Assembly: GCA_017979445.1 (NCBI GenBank)
Contig: CM030710.1
Span: forward strand, 12,076,248 to 12,140,247
Reading direction: 5' to 3'
Length of the DNA: 64,000 bases
From: Akebia trifoliata
Taxonomy: Eukaryota; Streptophyta; Magnoliopsida; Ranunculales; Lardizabalaceae
Both the position numbers and the translations under genes were made by a program. Of this stretch, positions 10,996 to 23,410 are shown in pieces. Under the pieces are notes generated by a model, which saw nothing but the letters and a program-made list of their open reading frames with translations, had not been told where the DNA came from and made no database searches. The first letter of the stretch is position 1. Each line of letters opens with the position of its first letter.

Positions 10996-12248
10996 TGTAG
11001 ACACCCCATTTTTGCACTCGCTTGATTAATCAACTCGTCAACCCAATTGCAACGATTTCCAATAATAGATGTTTATTCCAATACTTTATTTGTTACTAGA
11101 TATGTTTTAGAAATTCGGATGAGGTATCTCGAACTGACAAAACTGTAGAAACCACGCTACGCTAAAAAAATATAATCCCAAAAACATAGAAATCATCATT
11201 TCTCAAATAAAAAGAAGCTTCACGATAAAAATCACTAAAAAATTATCAAATAACCAAAATCCCCCGAACCTTAAAACATCCCTAGAGCCTACGTTACACT
11301 TAGGAAAATCTTTTCAAACACATAAAACAACAAATCGAAATCAAATAAATCATTTCACCAATTTTCATAGAATTCAACAAAATTACGAAAATGCCCCGCA
11401 TAAGGTTCACTACCATTCGTACAAAATTTTTATAAATGACACAAACCAATATTCTCATTGAATTTCTTACAAAAAATCGATTCCAAAACATCCTAAAACA
11501 TAAAAAACCGACTTAAAATGCAAAAAGTTCTTTCTGATGGTAAAATGGTAATTTTATAATTTTAATAATTAAAAATTTTGAAATTAATAATTAAAACATT
11601 AATTAATGTAAAGTGAAATCCTAATTAAAATTAAAGTCAATCAAGTAAGACTAAAGTCAATCAAATAAGGCTAAAGTCAATCTTAAAGTCAATCAAGTAA
11701 GACTAAAGTCAAGAAATTAAAGTCAATCAAGTAAGACTAAAGTCAAAATATTAAAGTCAGTCAAGTGAGACTAAAACTCAAAACCCTAATAGAATTCTAA
11801 GTAAATAATAACTCTATTTAAAACAATCATAATTAAATAATAACTCTATTTAGGACAATCCTAATTAAATCATAATTAAACATTAACTCTATCTAAAAGA
11901 TACTTAAAAAATCTATAAATTGGGATCCCTACAACCTATTTTTGTATGAAAAAATAAACCCTAGAAAAAGTAAGTCAAAAAACTTCCCTAGCCTCCCATA
12001 ATCTTTAATTTTGAAGCCCCAACTCCTTACCTAACATCTAAACCCCAACTTTCGCTCAAAAAACATCGAGAAGCTCTTCAAAAAACACCCAGAAATCTAG
12101 AAAAAAAAGTCAGAAGATTCAGATCTAAGAAGAAAATACTTCGTCTTGGAGATCTGAAGCAAATCTGGCAATAAAACGAAGCGAGGAATATTGTACAAGG
12201 AGTTGTTCTATCATATCTTAGGAAACAAAACTGTTGCATTCGAAAAAG
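10996..12248 (+). mobile_element. LTR C, first part (3' LTR, split)
   Basis: Plus-strand family LTR beginning TGTAGACACCCCATTTTTGC at 10996 directly after a PPT, so it is a 3' LTR. The sequence breaks at 12248 inside a ...TTCGAAAAAG run where solo LTR X begins, and continues at 16040. The two parts together make about 1.54 kb, close to the family length. Confidence 0.85.
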
Positions 12249-15200
12249 TGTAGACACCCCATTTTTGCATCTGCCTAATTCGACAATTCGTCACCTGATT
12301 TTCGTGAAATCCTAATGATGATTGCGAAGAACTCAAAGGCTTGTGAGTACTATCCCTGTTTTCTCTTATTTCTAATATTTTCATCTCCGCTACTCATTAC
12401 GACTCGACATAGAAATTTACGCACGTTTAGGATCTCTACACCTTACACTCGATTTAGCAAGCACACTTAGGTTCGCTACACAGTTTGATGACCTAGAAAC
12501 TTCGTTACGCTAGGAAAACATGACTATGAAACTTAGAAATAATCACGTCAAAATGAAAAGAAACCTCACGTTAAAAATCGTAAAAATCTACAAAAATCAA
12601 TAAAATGACGAAAATATCTTTCATAAATTTTGGACCTCCGAAAGTCCTCAAAAGTACCTCTAATGCACTCAGAACATGATTTCGAGTCTAACGGGACCTA
12701 AACCGATGAAAATAGAAAATTTTAAGAAAAATCATAAAAATGACCGAAATGCCCCTCAACCTCCAAATCCAACCTAGAGACCCTAATTTTTAGGAAAACA
12801 TAACAATTAAAGTTTAAAGTCTAATAAAAATCAAATTCAAAATTAAACAGTTTAAAATTTAAAATCTAATGAAATAAAAAATTAAATTCAAATTTAAAAT
12901 CAAACAATTAAAATTAAATCAAATAATTAAAATTTAAGTAACCAAATTTAATCGATCAACCAACAAAACCAAAATCAAATCAACTTAAATTAAAAATTAC
13001 ATAACCTATTGAAATGAAAAATCAAATTAAAAAACTCAAAATTCAAAATAAAAAATCTTAATTAATTGACCAATTAAAACGAATTAAAAATCCAATCGAC
13101 AAGTAAATTAAAAATCCAAGTCAAAATTAATTTATCAAAATAAAATTAAAAATTGAAAACCAACCAACCAATATATCAAAACCTAAATAAATTAACAAAT
13201 TCAAAATCCAACTCAATCGAGCGACGAAACGAAATCCAAAATCAAATGGCCAATTAATAATTAAAACTCGAATTAAAAATTAAAATCAAATAAATTTTTA
13301 GCCAAACTCAAAATAAAAACTAATCAATTAATAAAACTTAAAATTAAAAAATTAATCAACAAATAAAAACTCAAAACAAAAATTAACCAAATCGATAAAA
13401 TAAAAATTGACCAACTGTAACTCGACAACAAGAGACCACCATAGTGGTACTAGTAGCGTAGAATCACCCCACCATCATTCTCCCAAAATACGTGTTAATT
13501 GAAAAAAAGGAGAAAGAAAATAAAAAAAAAATTAGAAAGAGAAAAAACTGAAATAGAAACACGTTTCTATTTAAAGAGAGACGTTTCTCTCTAAGAAAAA
13601 GGTTGGAACGACTTCTTCTTCTTCCTTCACGTTTCCTTCTCTAACGCTAAGAAGGCTGAATGAAAATCTCTTATACTCTCCTTCGTTTCTCTCTGCTCTT
13701 TGGTCATCTTCTTCTCCATGGGCTGAACAATTGGACACCTGCAACTCATCTTCCTCACGTCTCTCTCATGTGCTGCAAGATCTCTCCTTTGGATTGAACT
13801 CTTCTTCTTCTTTCCCCCACAGTCCAGATAACCTTAACCTTGATGCCACTTTTCTCTCCCCCATTAAATATACAACAACCTCTTCACCCTACTGTCCTCA
13901 TCCTCCCTATAATCCCTGCAATGCCCTCTTGCTACCCCACGCTTTTTTTAGCAATATCTCTCTATTTTTATCTCCCTCACCACACAATACAACCAGCCTC
14001 ATTCCACTACAACTCATCTCTCAGCCCTCATCACTAATGCCCCAGTAGACTCCTCTCTCTGATCTCTCCTCCATGTTTCACAACCACCGAATCTACTCTC
14101 TCTACTCCTCCACATTTTTTAGCCAATAAACTTGCTCTCTCTATTTCTCATATATTTCAGCCATTAAACCTATTCTCTCCCTACTGCATTCACGTCCTAA
14201 CAGCCCATTATGACCCTTGCTACAGTCGCCTCTTTCCTCTCTCTACCATACAATCCCCAGCACACCCACTTCTCTGTTTGGGCTTTTCGAGTTACTACCA
14301 CAGCGCTGTTACCGTGTGTATAAGAGCGTCTATCTCTCTGTGCTTATTTCCCAACAACAAGCACTCGCGATTCTTTGAGTTGTAACTGAAGGAACTAACT
14401 CGTTATTCCCGATCCAATAGTAAATTTATTTTTATTTATTTTTGTGTTTTTTTTTTTTTGCTTGACGATAGGGTTAGGAGAACTTTTTATTATTTAGTTT
14501 TTTTTTCTATGTAGGTTTCTAGGAGTTTTATTTATTTATTTGTTTTTTACGTTGATAGGATTAGGGGTTTCTTTATATTTATTTTGCATTTGATTGGATT
14601 AGGAGAATATTTTGATTTTTGATCTTTTGATTTTGATTTTTTTATGCATTCTTTTTTTATGTTTTATTTATTCTTTTGCGTATTGATAGGTTAGGAAATT
14701 TTTTTATGCTTCCATCTTGTTTATTTTATTTTGTTATTGTTTATTTTATTTATCGCAGTTAGTAGGATTAGATTGTCTTTTTGTTTTGTGTATTTTTTTG
14801 TGTTTGCATATCAATAGGATTAGAAAGTTCTTTTTTTTCTCTTTACGTTTTTTTTACCTTTTTCTCTGTCCTTGCATATTAATAAGGTTAATGAGTTTTC
14901 TTTAGGTACTTTTGTGTTTTTATATTGATAGGATTGGAAGAGTATTTATTTATTTTTGATATTTTTTTATGAGTTTGTGATGACATGATCTTCGTGTCTA
15001 GGCATGATGGCCCTATGTGATTTTTTACAATAAATTTGGGATGAGTTGGTGATGAGTGTATCCTTTGACTTGATGAATATGCATGTCGTTGAATAATAAT
15101 GGTTTTGGGAAAAATAGAGAATTAAATACGCATGCCTGTTTGGTCGATTTAAAAATTGGATGAATGTGAGTTTCTTTTGCGCTATCTACACTTCCCATTT

Positions 15201-16039
15201 GGTGATTTGTTGTGAATTTGTGATTTTCTACTTTGAGACTCCATGATCTAAATTCCTTCTTTGAAAGTTATAAATTGTTGGAATTTCTTACTCAAATTTG
15301 CTATTCCAAAAAGGTGTGAACAAAATTTACATTGGAAATTTCACATTTGGAAAGTTCACTTTCATGGAAATTTGGAGGGGTTTCTAATTCAAAATTTACA
15401 CATTTCGAAAACTTTCTATTTGAAGAATTTATTTTTCTAAACTTCTAATTTGGAGGCTCACCATATATCTCTTGAATTCTAATTTAGGAAATTTCAAATT
15501 CCTAATTTGGAAATACTATAGGTCCAAATTTAGCAGGTTTCTATTCGTAATCCTCCCATTTAGAATATTCTCATGAGTTTCTATTTTGGATGATTTGGAA
15601 AGTACTTGCATGTAGAATTTCTTAATTGATTTTAGATCATGGAGCTAATTAGGGTCTTTTCAAAACCTTCTATATTTTGTGGAATTCAAAGAATAATCAT
15701 GTGATAATTGGGATAATTTTAGCCATAGGATTTATTTGGCAAACCCAACCTAAATTGAAATTGATTATTGGACTATGACCTTGACTGTAGTCTTTGTATG
15801 TTGACCATAAGATGATTTTGGATTGTAATAGAGACCGATCATCTTGATCGGGCGAGTTCGGTGCCTAACACCTTCCGAAACCAGTAATTTGACCTTTTAC
15901 CCATAAATAAAGACAAGAATTAAAAGTTATTTATGGATTGTAGAAGAGAGATGAGAGCTTTCCTTAGGGTTCAAAAGTCTCCCATTTACAAATCGGACAC
16001 CTATTCACTATTTAGTGAAAAATGGTCGAGGTGATTTCA
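12249..16039 (+). mobile_element. Solo LTR X (3.79 kb), nested in LTR C
   Basis: Starts TGTAGACACCCCATTTTTGC at 12249 but diverges from the local family directly afterwards (ATCTGCC), and ends GTGATTTCA at 16039. The flanks read ...GAAAAAG and AAGGTAAC; joined, they match the uninterrupted LTR at about 28225 (GAAAAGGTATAAC). The duplication is short and imperfect (AAG, A-rich). No PBS, PPT or coding region is present. Inside are an A-rich stretch (12780-13420), a pyrimidine-rich stretch (13600-14380), and at 15860-15900 the sequence TGCCTAACACCTTCC also found in the other LTRs. Kilobase-scale LTRs fit the Ogre/Tat group. Confidence 0.75.
14460..14950 (+). repeat. Degenerate T-rich repeats in LTR X
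   Basis: Six or seven loosely spaced copies of a TTGATAGGATTAGGAGA-like word separated by T-rich runs, for example at about 14466, 14553, 14598, 14685, 14762, 14812 and 14927. Unit length is irregular (about 45-100 bp). The frame at 14717-14905 only reflects the T-rich composition. Confidence 0.5.
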
Positions 16040-16323
16040 AAGGTAACTATTTTTATTTTTTTATATCATTATTTAGGTCTTATTAGCAATGTAGTTTTAT
16101 TTGGGAATTAGTAGAAACCAGCGTTTATCGGGCGGGGTTGGTGCCTAACACCTTCCAATCCCGTAACGTTATCCCTGGACCCGTATTTTTCTTTCGGAGA
16201 TTAATAGTATTTACTTTTTTAGAGTCGGTATTCGGTTCCTAGACCGTAATAACTAGGTGGCAACTCCCAAACCTCAAAAATCAAAAGCAGATCCGTGCAC
16301 CCCCCGGATCGAGGGCACTTTCA
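16040..16323 (+). mobile_element. LTR C, second part
   Basis: Continuation of the interrupted LTR: GGGCGGGGTTGGTGCCTAAC, AATAACTAGGTGGCAACTCC, then GAGGGCACTTTCA at 16323. No PBS follows; the next bases (GTTAAGAATG) are the sequence into which this element inserted, consistent with a 3' LTR. Confidence 0.85.
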
Positions 16324-17149
16324 GTTAAGAATGATGTAGTTGAAACCATCGATAAATGTGCTAAGACCAACAAGAAGGGATCCATCATATTTTTCACTAG
16401 AGGCAGAAGGGTTCTCATTCACAAAAGAATATGAAATCTTCTTTGAAGTTTGACAAGGGTTGAACGAGTCAATATCAAATACAAATAACTCAATCACATT
16501 CAATTTCGTAAAATAAGACTGAAGATTACTCCTTCTTAGAAGAAGATTGAAGATTACTCATTTTCAATTTCATAGAAGAAGACTTTACTCAACAGAGTAA
16601 TCAAGACATCGAGTTTCCTAAACTTTGACCAAATCAAGTAGTGTTTTACCAAAGGAGGCCTTCTTTGATTGAACCATTTTTCTATCTTACCAAGAAAAAT
16701 AAAACCTTCTTTAGCCCCTCATAGTTTCTAGAAACATCAATAGCCTTTTATTTCTAAACCACACTAACCAACCTTTGGAGGGAATCTTAGTATGAACTAC
16801 GTTTGACCAGATCATAAAAGTAAAAAAAAAGAAATATTTGGGATATGTAGGCAACCTGAGAAGTTACGTTAGGCCCGGTTACAAAAAAAATGTATTCTTA
16901 TAAGGAAAATGTCATCTAAAAGAAAAATCCCCTATTGAAAGGTTCAAAAAAAATTAATGCCAAACTAGGGGCATTAGAAAAAACAATCAAAAGAATTGAT
17001 AAAAATAAAAAAATGTCAAACTAGGGGCATTTTGGGAAGTTGAGCCTTATACATTTTCTATCTAAATCATGTCCTAAGCTCACCTATTTAGTGTTCCTAA
17101 ATGCTGATTGACTCGATTAAGATCCAAGGAACTAAGAAGTTGTGGAGTT

Positions 17150-17420
17150 GAATATTCAAGATCATCAAGAAGAAAAAAGTCCGCTAAGTTGAAAATCTAA
17201 AAGTGCGACTTAGGCAAAAGTTAGTGCATAACCATAAAAAAAGGCCTGCTAGGTTGAAAACTTGAAAAGGTGACTTAGGCTAAAATCAAGGCATCAGCAA
17301 AAGAAGTAAAACAAAGCCCACTAGATTGAAAACCTAAAGAGGTGATTTAGGCAAAAATTAGGACATCATCAAATGGGAAAAAGGTCCCATCAAGACGAAA
17401 AATTTAGAAGGAAGCTTGTG
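17150..17420 (+). repeat. Degenerate 3' UTR repeats of element 3
   Basis: Three to four units of about 70-80 bp, each with CTAGGTTGAAAA...GGTGACTTAGGC-type sequence. They are the reverse-complement counterpart of 3160-3400 in element 1. Confidence 0.55.
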
Positions 17421-18049
17421 TAGAAACTAAGAAATGCAAAAAATTATTCAAGTCACAACATTCATTTCTCAACTGAAAACTCACATCTAACAAAGATAGG
17501 GTTGAAGTCGAAGAAACTCAGAAGTCATCTTGAACATTGTAAGATCCTTAGGAGTATGTTTACTTGTCCAAGTTTTCGCCAAAGGAAAGTATAGAACCAT
17601 TGACCACTTTGAAGAGAAACATCCTCTATTCTAGTAATTATCAAGTTCTAAGTCCAACGCAAGCATTTCTCAAAAAAAATTGATTAAATTCCTTATTGCA
17701 CATATGATAATCTTAAGAGTCTTGAATTTAAAGGAATATCGATTCTTCTGTCTATCATATATCAGAGTCCATAGTTGCTCGTTCATGTTTTTCAAGTACA
17801 ATTCATTTCATCAGTTTCATAGTCAAATTCCAGTTAGAAGCTAAACTTGAAACAATGGGCATTTTTTGAGAATAACTGTGATTTTGAAGTTTTCATTCTT
17901 GATTACATGATAAAAAGAAAATCTTAGAAAAGCTTAAAAGTCCGATGAAGCCCAATAATAATTATGAATCCAGATGTATGCTAAGGCAATAAATGACCAA
18001 TCTTTTGAACTTTGAACTCGATAATACCGAGTATTTAACTAATTCAAGC

Positions 18050-19130
18050 CCGAGAAGCGTGACTTCAATAAGTTCGAGTCCAAGAAATGAAACTCAAACT
18101 TTTTGAATCATAGAATGAGTAGGTTTTTTGAAATACCTACAAACCTAAGTTCGAGTCTGAGAAACGAGACTCCAACTTTTTGAATCATAGAATGAGTAGG
18201 TTTTTTGAAGTACCTACAAACCTAAGTTCGAGTCCGAGAAACGAGACTCAGACTTTTTGAATCATAGAATGAGTAGGTTTTTTGAAGTACCTACAAACCT
18301 AAGTTCGAGTCTGAGAAACGAGACTCCAAATTTTTGAATCATAGAATGAATAGGTTTTTTGAAGTACCTACAAACCTAAGTTCGAGTCTGAGAAACGAGA
18401 CTCAGACTTTTTGAATCATAGAATGAGTAGGTTTTTTAAAGTACCTACAAATCTAAGTTCAAGTCTGAGAAACAAGACTTCAACTTTTTGAATCATAGAA
18501 TGAATAGGTTTTTTGAAGTACCTACAAACCTAAGTTTGAGTCTAAGAGACGAGACTCCAACTTTTTGAATCATAGAATGAGTAAGTTTTTTAAAGTACCT
18601 ACAAACCTAAGTTCGAGTCCGAGAAATGAGACTCCAACTTTTTGAATCATAGAATGAGTAGGTTTTTTGAAGTACCTACAAACCTAAGTTCGAGTCTGAG
18701 AAACGAGACTCTAACTTTTTGAATCATAAAATGAGTAAGTTTTTTTAAGTACCTACAAACCTAAGTTTGAGTCTGAGAAACGAGACTCTAATTTTTTGAA
18801 TCATAAAATGAGTAGGTTTTTTTAAATACCTACAAACCTAAGTTCGAGTCTGAGAAACGAGACTCCAACTTTTTGAATCATAAAATGAGTAGGTTTTCTG
18901 AAGTACCTACAAACCTAAGTTCGAGTCCGAGAAACGAGACTCCAACTTTTTGAATCATAGAATAAATAGGTTTTTTGAAGTACCTACAAATGTAAGTTCG
19001 AGTTCGAGAAATGAGACTCCAACTTTTTGAATCATAGAATGAGTAGGTTTTTTGAAATACCTACAAACTTAAGTTCGAGTTCGAGAAATAAGACTCCAAC
19101 TTTTTGAATCATAAAATGAATTAACATGAT
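18050..19130 (+). repeat. 3' UTR tandem array, 77-bp unit, about 14 copies
   Basis: TTTTTGAATCATAGAATGAG recurs every ~77 bp from about 18110 to 19100, with GAGTAGGTTTTTTGAAGTAC and TTCGAGTCTGAGAAACGAGA in each unit. Copies are highly alike in the centre and degrade at both ends. It occupies the same 3' UTR position as the ~54-bp and 33-bp arrays of the sister elements, but its unit is unrelated. Confidence 0.92.
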
Positions 19131-19650
19131 TGTTTAAGTTCCTATAAACCTTAGGTAGAATTCGATAAATGAGACTCAAATTTTTTTGACCTCTAAAAAA
19201 GAATTTCGATAAGATTTAATGGAGTTTCTTCATCACCTATCTCTTGTGATTGTCTTTATTGTGTATGTGCATTTCAATTTGAATCATCATCGTCAACGAA
19301 AGAAGATCTCTAAGACTTGACATTTATGGTTATCAAGGAGTGTTTATTCTCAATGAACCGATAGAATACTCAGTAGGTATCACTATTGCACACACATGCA
19401 CTTTTGATTAGTTAGGGAGAATTTTCCAAAATTCAAGGATCTGACATCATCCGTGAGAGTTCAGGCTTGAGGACCTGACAAACTTTTAGTTTGGGGAGAG
19501 TTTTATCCTCAAGGATCCGAACGCCTTGACGAATTGCTAAATTAGGCTGCAAAATGAATTGTCACTAACTTTAGCATTCAGATATCGTATTATCTACCAA
19601 AATAGATTTGTTATCTAGTTTTCTTTAAAGCTCTACCAAAGAGAAGCATC

Positions 19651-21263
19651 AGTAGACACCTCATTTTTGCACTCGCCTGATTAATCAACTCGTCAACCCC
19701 ATCGTGACGATTTCCAATGATGGATGATTATTCAAATGTTATATCTGTTACTATATATGTTTTAGAAATTAAGATGAGGTATCTCAAGTAAACAAAACTC
19801 TAGAAACCATGTTATACTAAGAAAATACGACCCAAAATGGAGAAATCATCATTTTTTAGGTAAAAAGAAGTTTTAAGATAAAAATCACTAAAAACGATCA
19901 AATTATCAAAATACCCTAATATGAAAACATCCCTATAGCCTACATTACGCTTAGGAAAATCCATTTGAACACATAAAACAATAAAATCAAATCAAATAAA
20001 CCATTCTGCCAATTTTTATCAAATTTGACAAAATTACGAAAATGCCCTTCATAAGGGTTCACAATCATTTCACGTCAAAAATTTTATAAGTCACACAAAC
20101 TGATAATCCCATTGAATTCTTTACAAACAATCGATTCCAAAAGATCTCGGAACATCGCAAAACGACTTGAAACGCAAAAGTTATCTTCGGGGGCAGAACG
20201 ATAATTTTCCAATTTTACAAGTTTTAAATTTCGAAATTAATAAATAAAACATTAATTAATGTAAATTGAAATCTTAATAAAATTAAATTAAAAATCTAAA
20301 CTAAGAATATTAATTAATCAAAATTGTTGATGGTTGCCACTTATTTAAGTACAGTCCCCTGATATTTATTAAAAGACCCTTCCATCTAGGGGTCCAAATA
20401 ATTAGAGATATAACTAGGGGGTTCTCCACAAGAATTAAAAATATATTCTTTCATTGTACGCAAGATTAAAAAATTTAATTTCAAAAAAATAAGTCAATCA
20501 CATAAGATTTAAGTCAAAATCCTAATTAAAACCCTAATCTAAAGAAACCTAGTCAATCAAATAAGACTTAAGTCAAAACCCTAATTACCTCATCTTAAAG
20601 GAGACCTAGTCAAACCCTAATTCTTCCAAAAAACTTTATAAATATAGAATCTCCACAATCTAATTTCGCAAGTCAAAATAAATCGTCGAAAAAGTAGGTT
20701 AAAAAATCTCTCTAGCCTTCTCCAAACCTTGATTTTGAAGCCCCAACTCCCTACCTAATATTCAGGCCCTAAATTTTATTCAAAAAACAACCAAAAACCC
20801 TTCAAAAATACCTAGAAATCAATCAAAAAAATTAAGAAATACTCAGATCTAAGAAGAAGACATCTCAACTTGGAGATCTGAAGTAGATCTACTAACGGAG
20901 GAAAAACAAGAAATCTCATATGAAGAGTCTTTCCACCAGCTCTGAGGAAATAAATTGTAGCGATCATCTAGATATACTTTTTTCTTTTTTATTTATTTTA
21001 TTTATTTTTTCTAGGTCTTTTTTGCAAAGTAATATTTTTTTGGAAAATAGTAGAAATCGACGTTTGTCGGACGGGGTTGGTGCCTAACACCTTCCAGTCC
21101 CGTAATATGATCCCCGGACCATACTTTCTTTTTATTCGTAGATTAGTTGTTTTATCTGTTAGAGTCAATATTTGGTTCCTAGACCATAATAACTAGGTGA
21201 CGACTCCCAAACCTCAAAAATCAAAAGTGGATCCGTACATCCCGCAGATCGAGGGATCTTTCA
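19651..21263 (+). mobile_element. LTR D: 3' LTR of element 3 (1613 bp)
   Basis: Follows the PPT-like ...GAGAAGCATC. The terminal T has mutated, so it starts AGTAGACACCTC; it ends GGGATCTTTCA at 21263. It includes the family's GGGGTTGGTGCCTAACACCT and AATAACTAGGTGACGACTCC. No PBS follows; the next sequence is gag of another element, which this element interrupted. Confidence 0.85.
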
Positions 21264-21990
21264 CCACCGAGATATCCTTAGCCTCCTATTGGAGCGGATC
21301 AGGCTTTGAATACAGAAGGAAGTGTTTAACCGTTGATCCCAATGTGAGAAAGGGAAACAAAAATTGCTACTGCAACTACTTAAGAAGAACCTCCAATAGG
21401 TTTGACTCAAGTGGACATCAAAGAGATGATCTAGAAAAAAAAAGGAGATGATGAAGAGTATAGATATTGGCAACGGCACATAAGTTGTTAGGAGAATTCC
21501 AAAGTCTCCCTTTACATCGAAGATCCTGGCGAGATAAATTCTGAAGAAGTTTATACCACCGCATTTCACCTCGTACCCAGGGATGAAAGAACTAGTAGAA
21601 TATCTATTTCAAATCTAGTAAATACTCGCCTTGTGGAAAAGAAATGAAGGATTGATGTGCAGGTTGTTCCCTTTTAGTCTGTAGGGGAACGCATTAACAT
21701 GGTATCACAAGTTGCCATGTGGATCAATAACTTCTTTCGAAGAGCTTTGTACTGCCTATGTAACACGATACATTGGCAATAGAAAGAGTAACAGAGATGT
21801 AGACGTTCTGCTTGGCATGAGGATGCATTCTGGGGAAAGTCTCAGAGAGTTTACAAGGAAGTTCAAGGAAGAAGTGATGTACTTGGAGAGCTACGAAGAG
21901 AGAACGGCAGTAGTGGCGTTCAGAAACTCTTTGCCATCTAGCTCAGGTTGTATACGTCTTTTATGAAGTAGAGACCAGAAACATTAAGCG
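21264..21990 (+). pseudogene. Gag remnant of gypsy element 4
   Basis: The open frame 21712-21966 carries a retrotransposon Gag core: PCGSITSFEELCTAYVTRYI, then DVDVLLGMRMHSGESLREF and VMYLESYEERTAVVAFRNSL. Gag forms the particle that packages element RNA. Upstream (21264-21710) the frame is broken, with stops and frame changes. The N-terminal part is cut by LTR D, whose last bases merge into the frame. It lies about 0.7 kb before the protease remnant of the same element. It is a different lineage from elements 1-3. Confidence 0.82.
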
Positions 21991-22139
21991 AGCTATTTGA
22001 AAGAGTAAAAAAATATATTCGCTTAAAAGATGATCCTCAAAATTTGGCCTAGAAGAGTAAAGTGATACATACTATGGTGAAGCTCAGCAAGCAGCATCAA
22101 GTACAACAGTAGAGCAAGAAGTGATCGCTTGACCAGGAT

Positions 22140-23030
22140 AGAGAACAGAGGAGAGTAGGGATATATTTCTCTTTTCCCCCAACGAGATTTTATCGTTCAT
22201 CATGAATGAGCTTTATTTTGAGTGGTTAGCGCCACTTCTTCAAGATCTGGTAGGTCAAGATGAGCAATACTACGAGTATCACAAGGTAAAGGAACACACC
22301 ACCAACAGTTGCTAGGCCTTGAGAAAGTTTTTGTAGAGATTGGCAGAGCAATGTAGACTAAAAGACCTACCTAGAAGACAGAGGGAGAATCCATCCCAAG
22401 ATAGAAATCAGAGGGCTGATCAACCACCTGTTGAAGGGAAGCAGTGATATGTGTTGTCCTAAAATAGGAGAGTGGAAGGTTATGCTAAAGCAGGGCTGAC
22501 GAAAAAATCAAGAAGCGGCGAGCAAAACACCTGGCTCACGTCTACACAATAAGAAATGGGCCTACAGAACAAAAAAGCTCTACAGAGAGTACATTGGAGC
22601 CTTTATGGCCAAGGATCTGGGGGGGTAGTGAGGCCTCATTATGATGCACTGGTGATAACCCTCTAAGTAGACACCTTCACTCTTAATAAGGTATTAATCG
22701 ACAATGGCAGTTCTGTTGACATTGTATATGCTTCAACCTTTTTGAAGATAGGTCTTAATAGAAATGTGCTCACCCTAGTAGGAGCCCCTTTGATTGAGTT
22801 TGATAGGAGAACAAGCCAACCTTTGGGAGTGATAGTCTTTCTTGTGTAGAACGACAACTTTCATAACTAGGTTCATAGTCATTGAAACGGGTGTCATTTA
22901 TACTGCCATCCTGGGTAAATGGTGGACACATGAGATGAGGGTTGTTCCTTCAACATCCTACCAGGTCCTGAGGTTCCCAACTCCACAAGGGATGTTGGAT
23001 ATACGAGGACATCAAGTGGCTGCCTAGGTG
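22140..23030 (+). pseudogene. Aspartic protease remnant of element 4
   Basis: At 22640-22850 the plus strand reads PHYDALVITL, then a stop, then VLIDNGSSVDIVYASTFLK: the plant gypsy retropepsin signature with catalytic Asp in D-N-G-S-S. After a further break, 22842-23027 encodes YTAILGKWWTHEMRVVPSTS and QVLRFPTPQGMLDIRGHQVA, the conserved segment that follows the protease in this lineage. The protease would cleave the polyprotein. Stops and frameshifts make it a pseudogene. 22000-22600 is degraded linker without a clear domain. Confidence 0.8.
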
Positions 23031-23179
23031 TGTATGCTAGACAAAGAGGAACTCTCCGAAGAGAAGGTCTAGCAATAGTAGTTACAATGGAGGGAAATCG
23101 ATATTGTAGAACCCCCATGCTTAAAGAATGTCCAGATGGTGGATATAAGGAATGTCTGCTGATCGGGGTAAGAGCGGAA

Positions 23180-23410
23180 TTAGCATTGAAAGAGTTAAAA
23201 AACCTAGTAGACTGCCTGAGGAAGAACTAGGACATTTTTGCTTAGTCCATAGAAAAGATGCCGGAGATCAGCTAAAAAGTGATCTGCCATCACTTGAACA
23301 TGGAATCGACTATCAAGCTAGTAAAATAGAAGCCAAAGAGGTTAGCACCATGGTTAAGAGAAGTGTTGAACGAAGTGTTGAGTAAGCTAATCAGAGTAGG
23401 GATTATTTGG
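23180..23410 (+). pseudogene. Start of reverse transcriptase of element 4, truncated
   Basis: In one plus frame the sequence reads NLVDCLRKN-stop-DIFA-stop-SIEKMPEIS, then KRLAPWLREVLNEVLSKLIR, the conserved run-up to plant gypsy RT (compare DVFAWSYEDMPGV at 24636-24896). Several codons are stops. The segment ends abruptly at 23410 where an LTR-type TGTAGACACC begins, so the RT palm is missing. Confidence 0.75.

Larger units (their letters stand above)
16324..19650 (+). mobile_element. 3' end of plus-strand Ogre-like element 3
   Basis: From about 16600 the sequence matches the post-pol block of element 1 reversed (TATGTAGGCAACCTGAGAAG at about 16855). It continues through degenerate 3' UTR repeats (17150-17420), a 77-bp array (18050-19130) and the conserved terminal 3' UTR (19390-19650) to LTR D. 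The first ~270 bp match nothing I recognise; a 60-codon minus-strand frame there (16321-16503) has no known domain. Coding sequence upstream is lost at LTR C. Confidence 0.75.

Noticed and set aside
8038..12248. LTR B and LTR C as terminal inverted repeats of one DNA transposon
   Set aside because: Each has its own PPT and family-typical LTR ends; the space between is 3' UTR of a retroelement.
13731..14048. Pro/Ser-rich 105-codon frame
   Set aside because: It lies in the pyrimidine-rich part of solo LTR X; composition explains the frame and no domain is seen.
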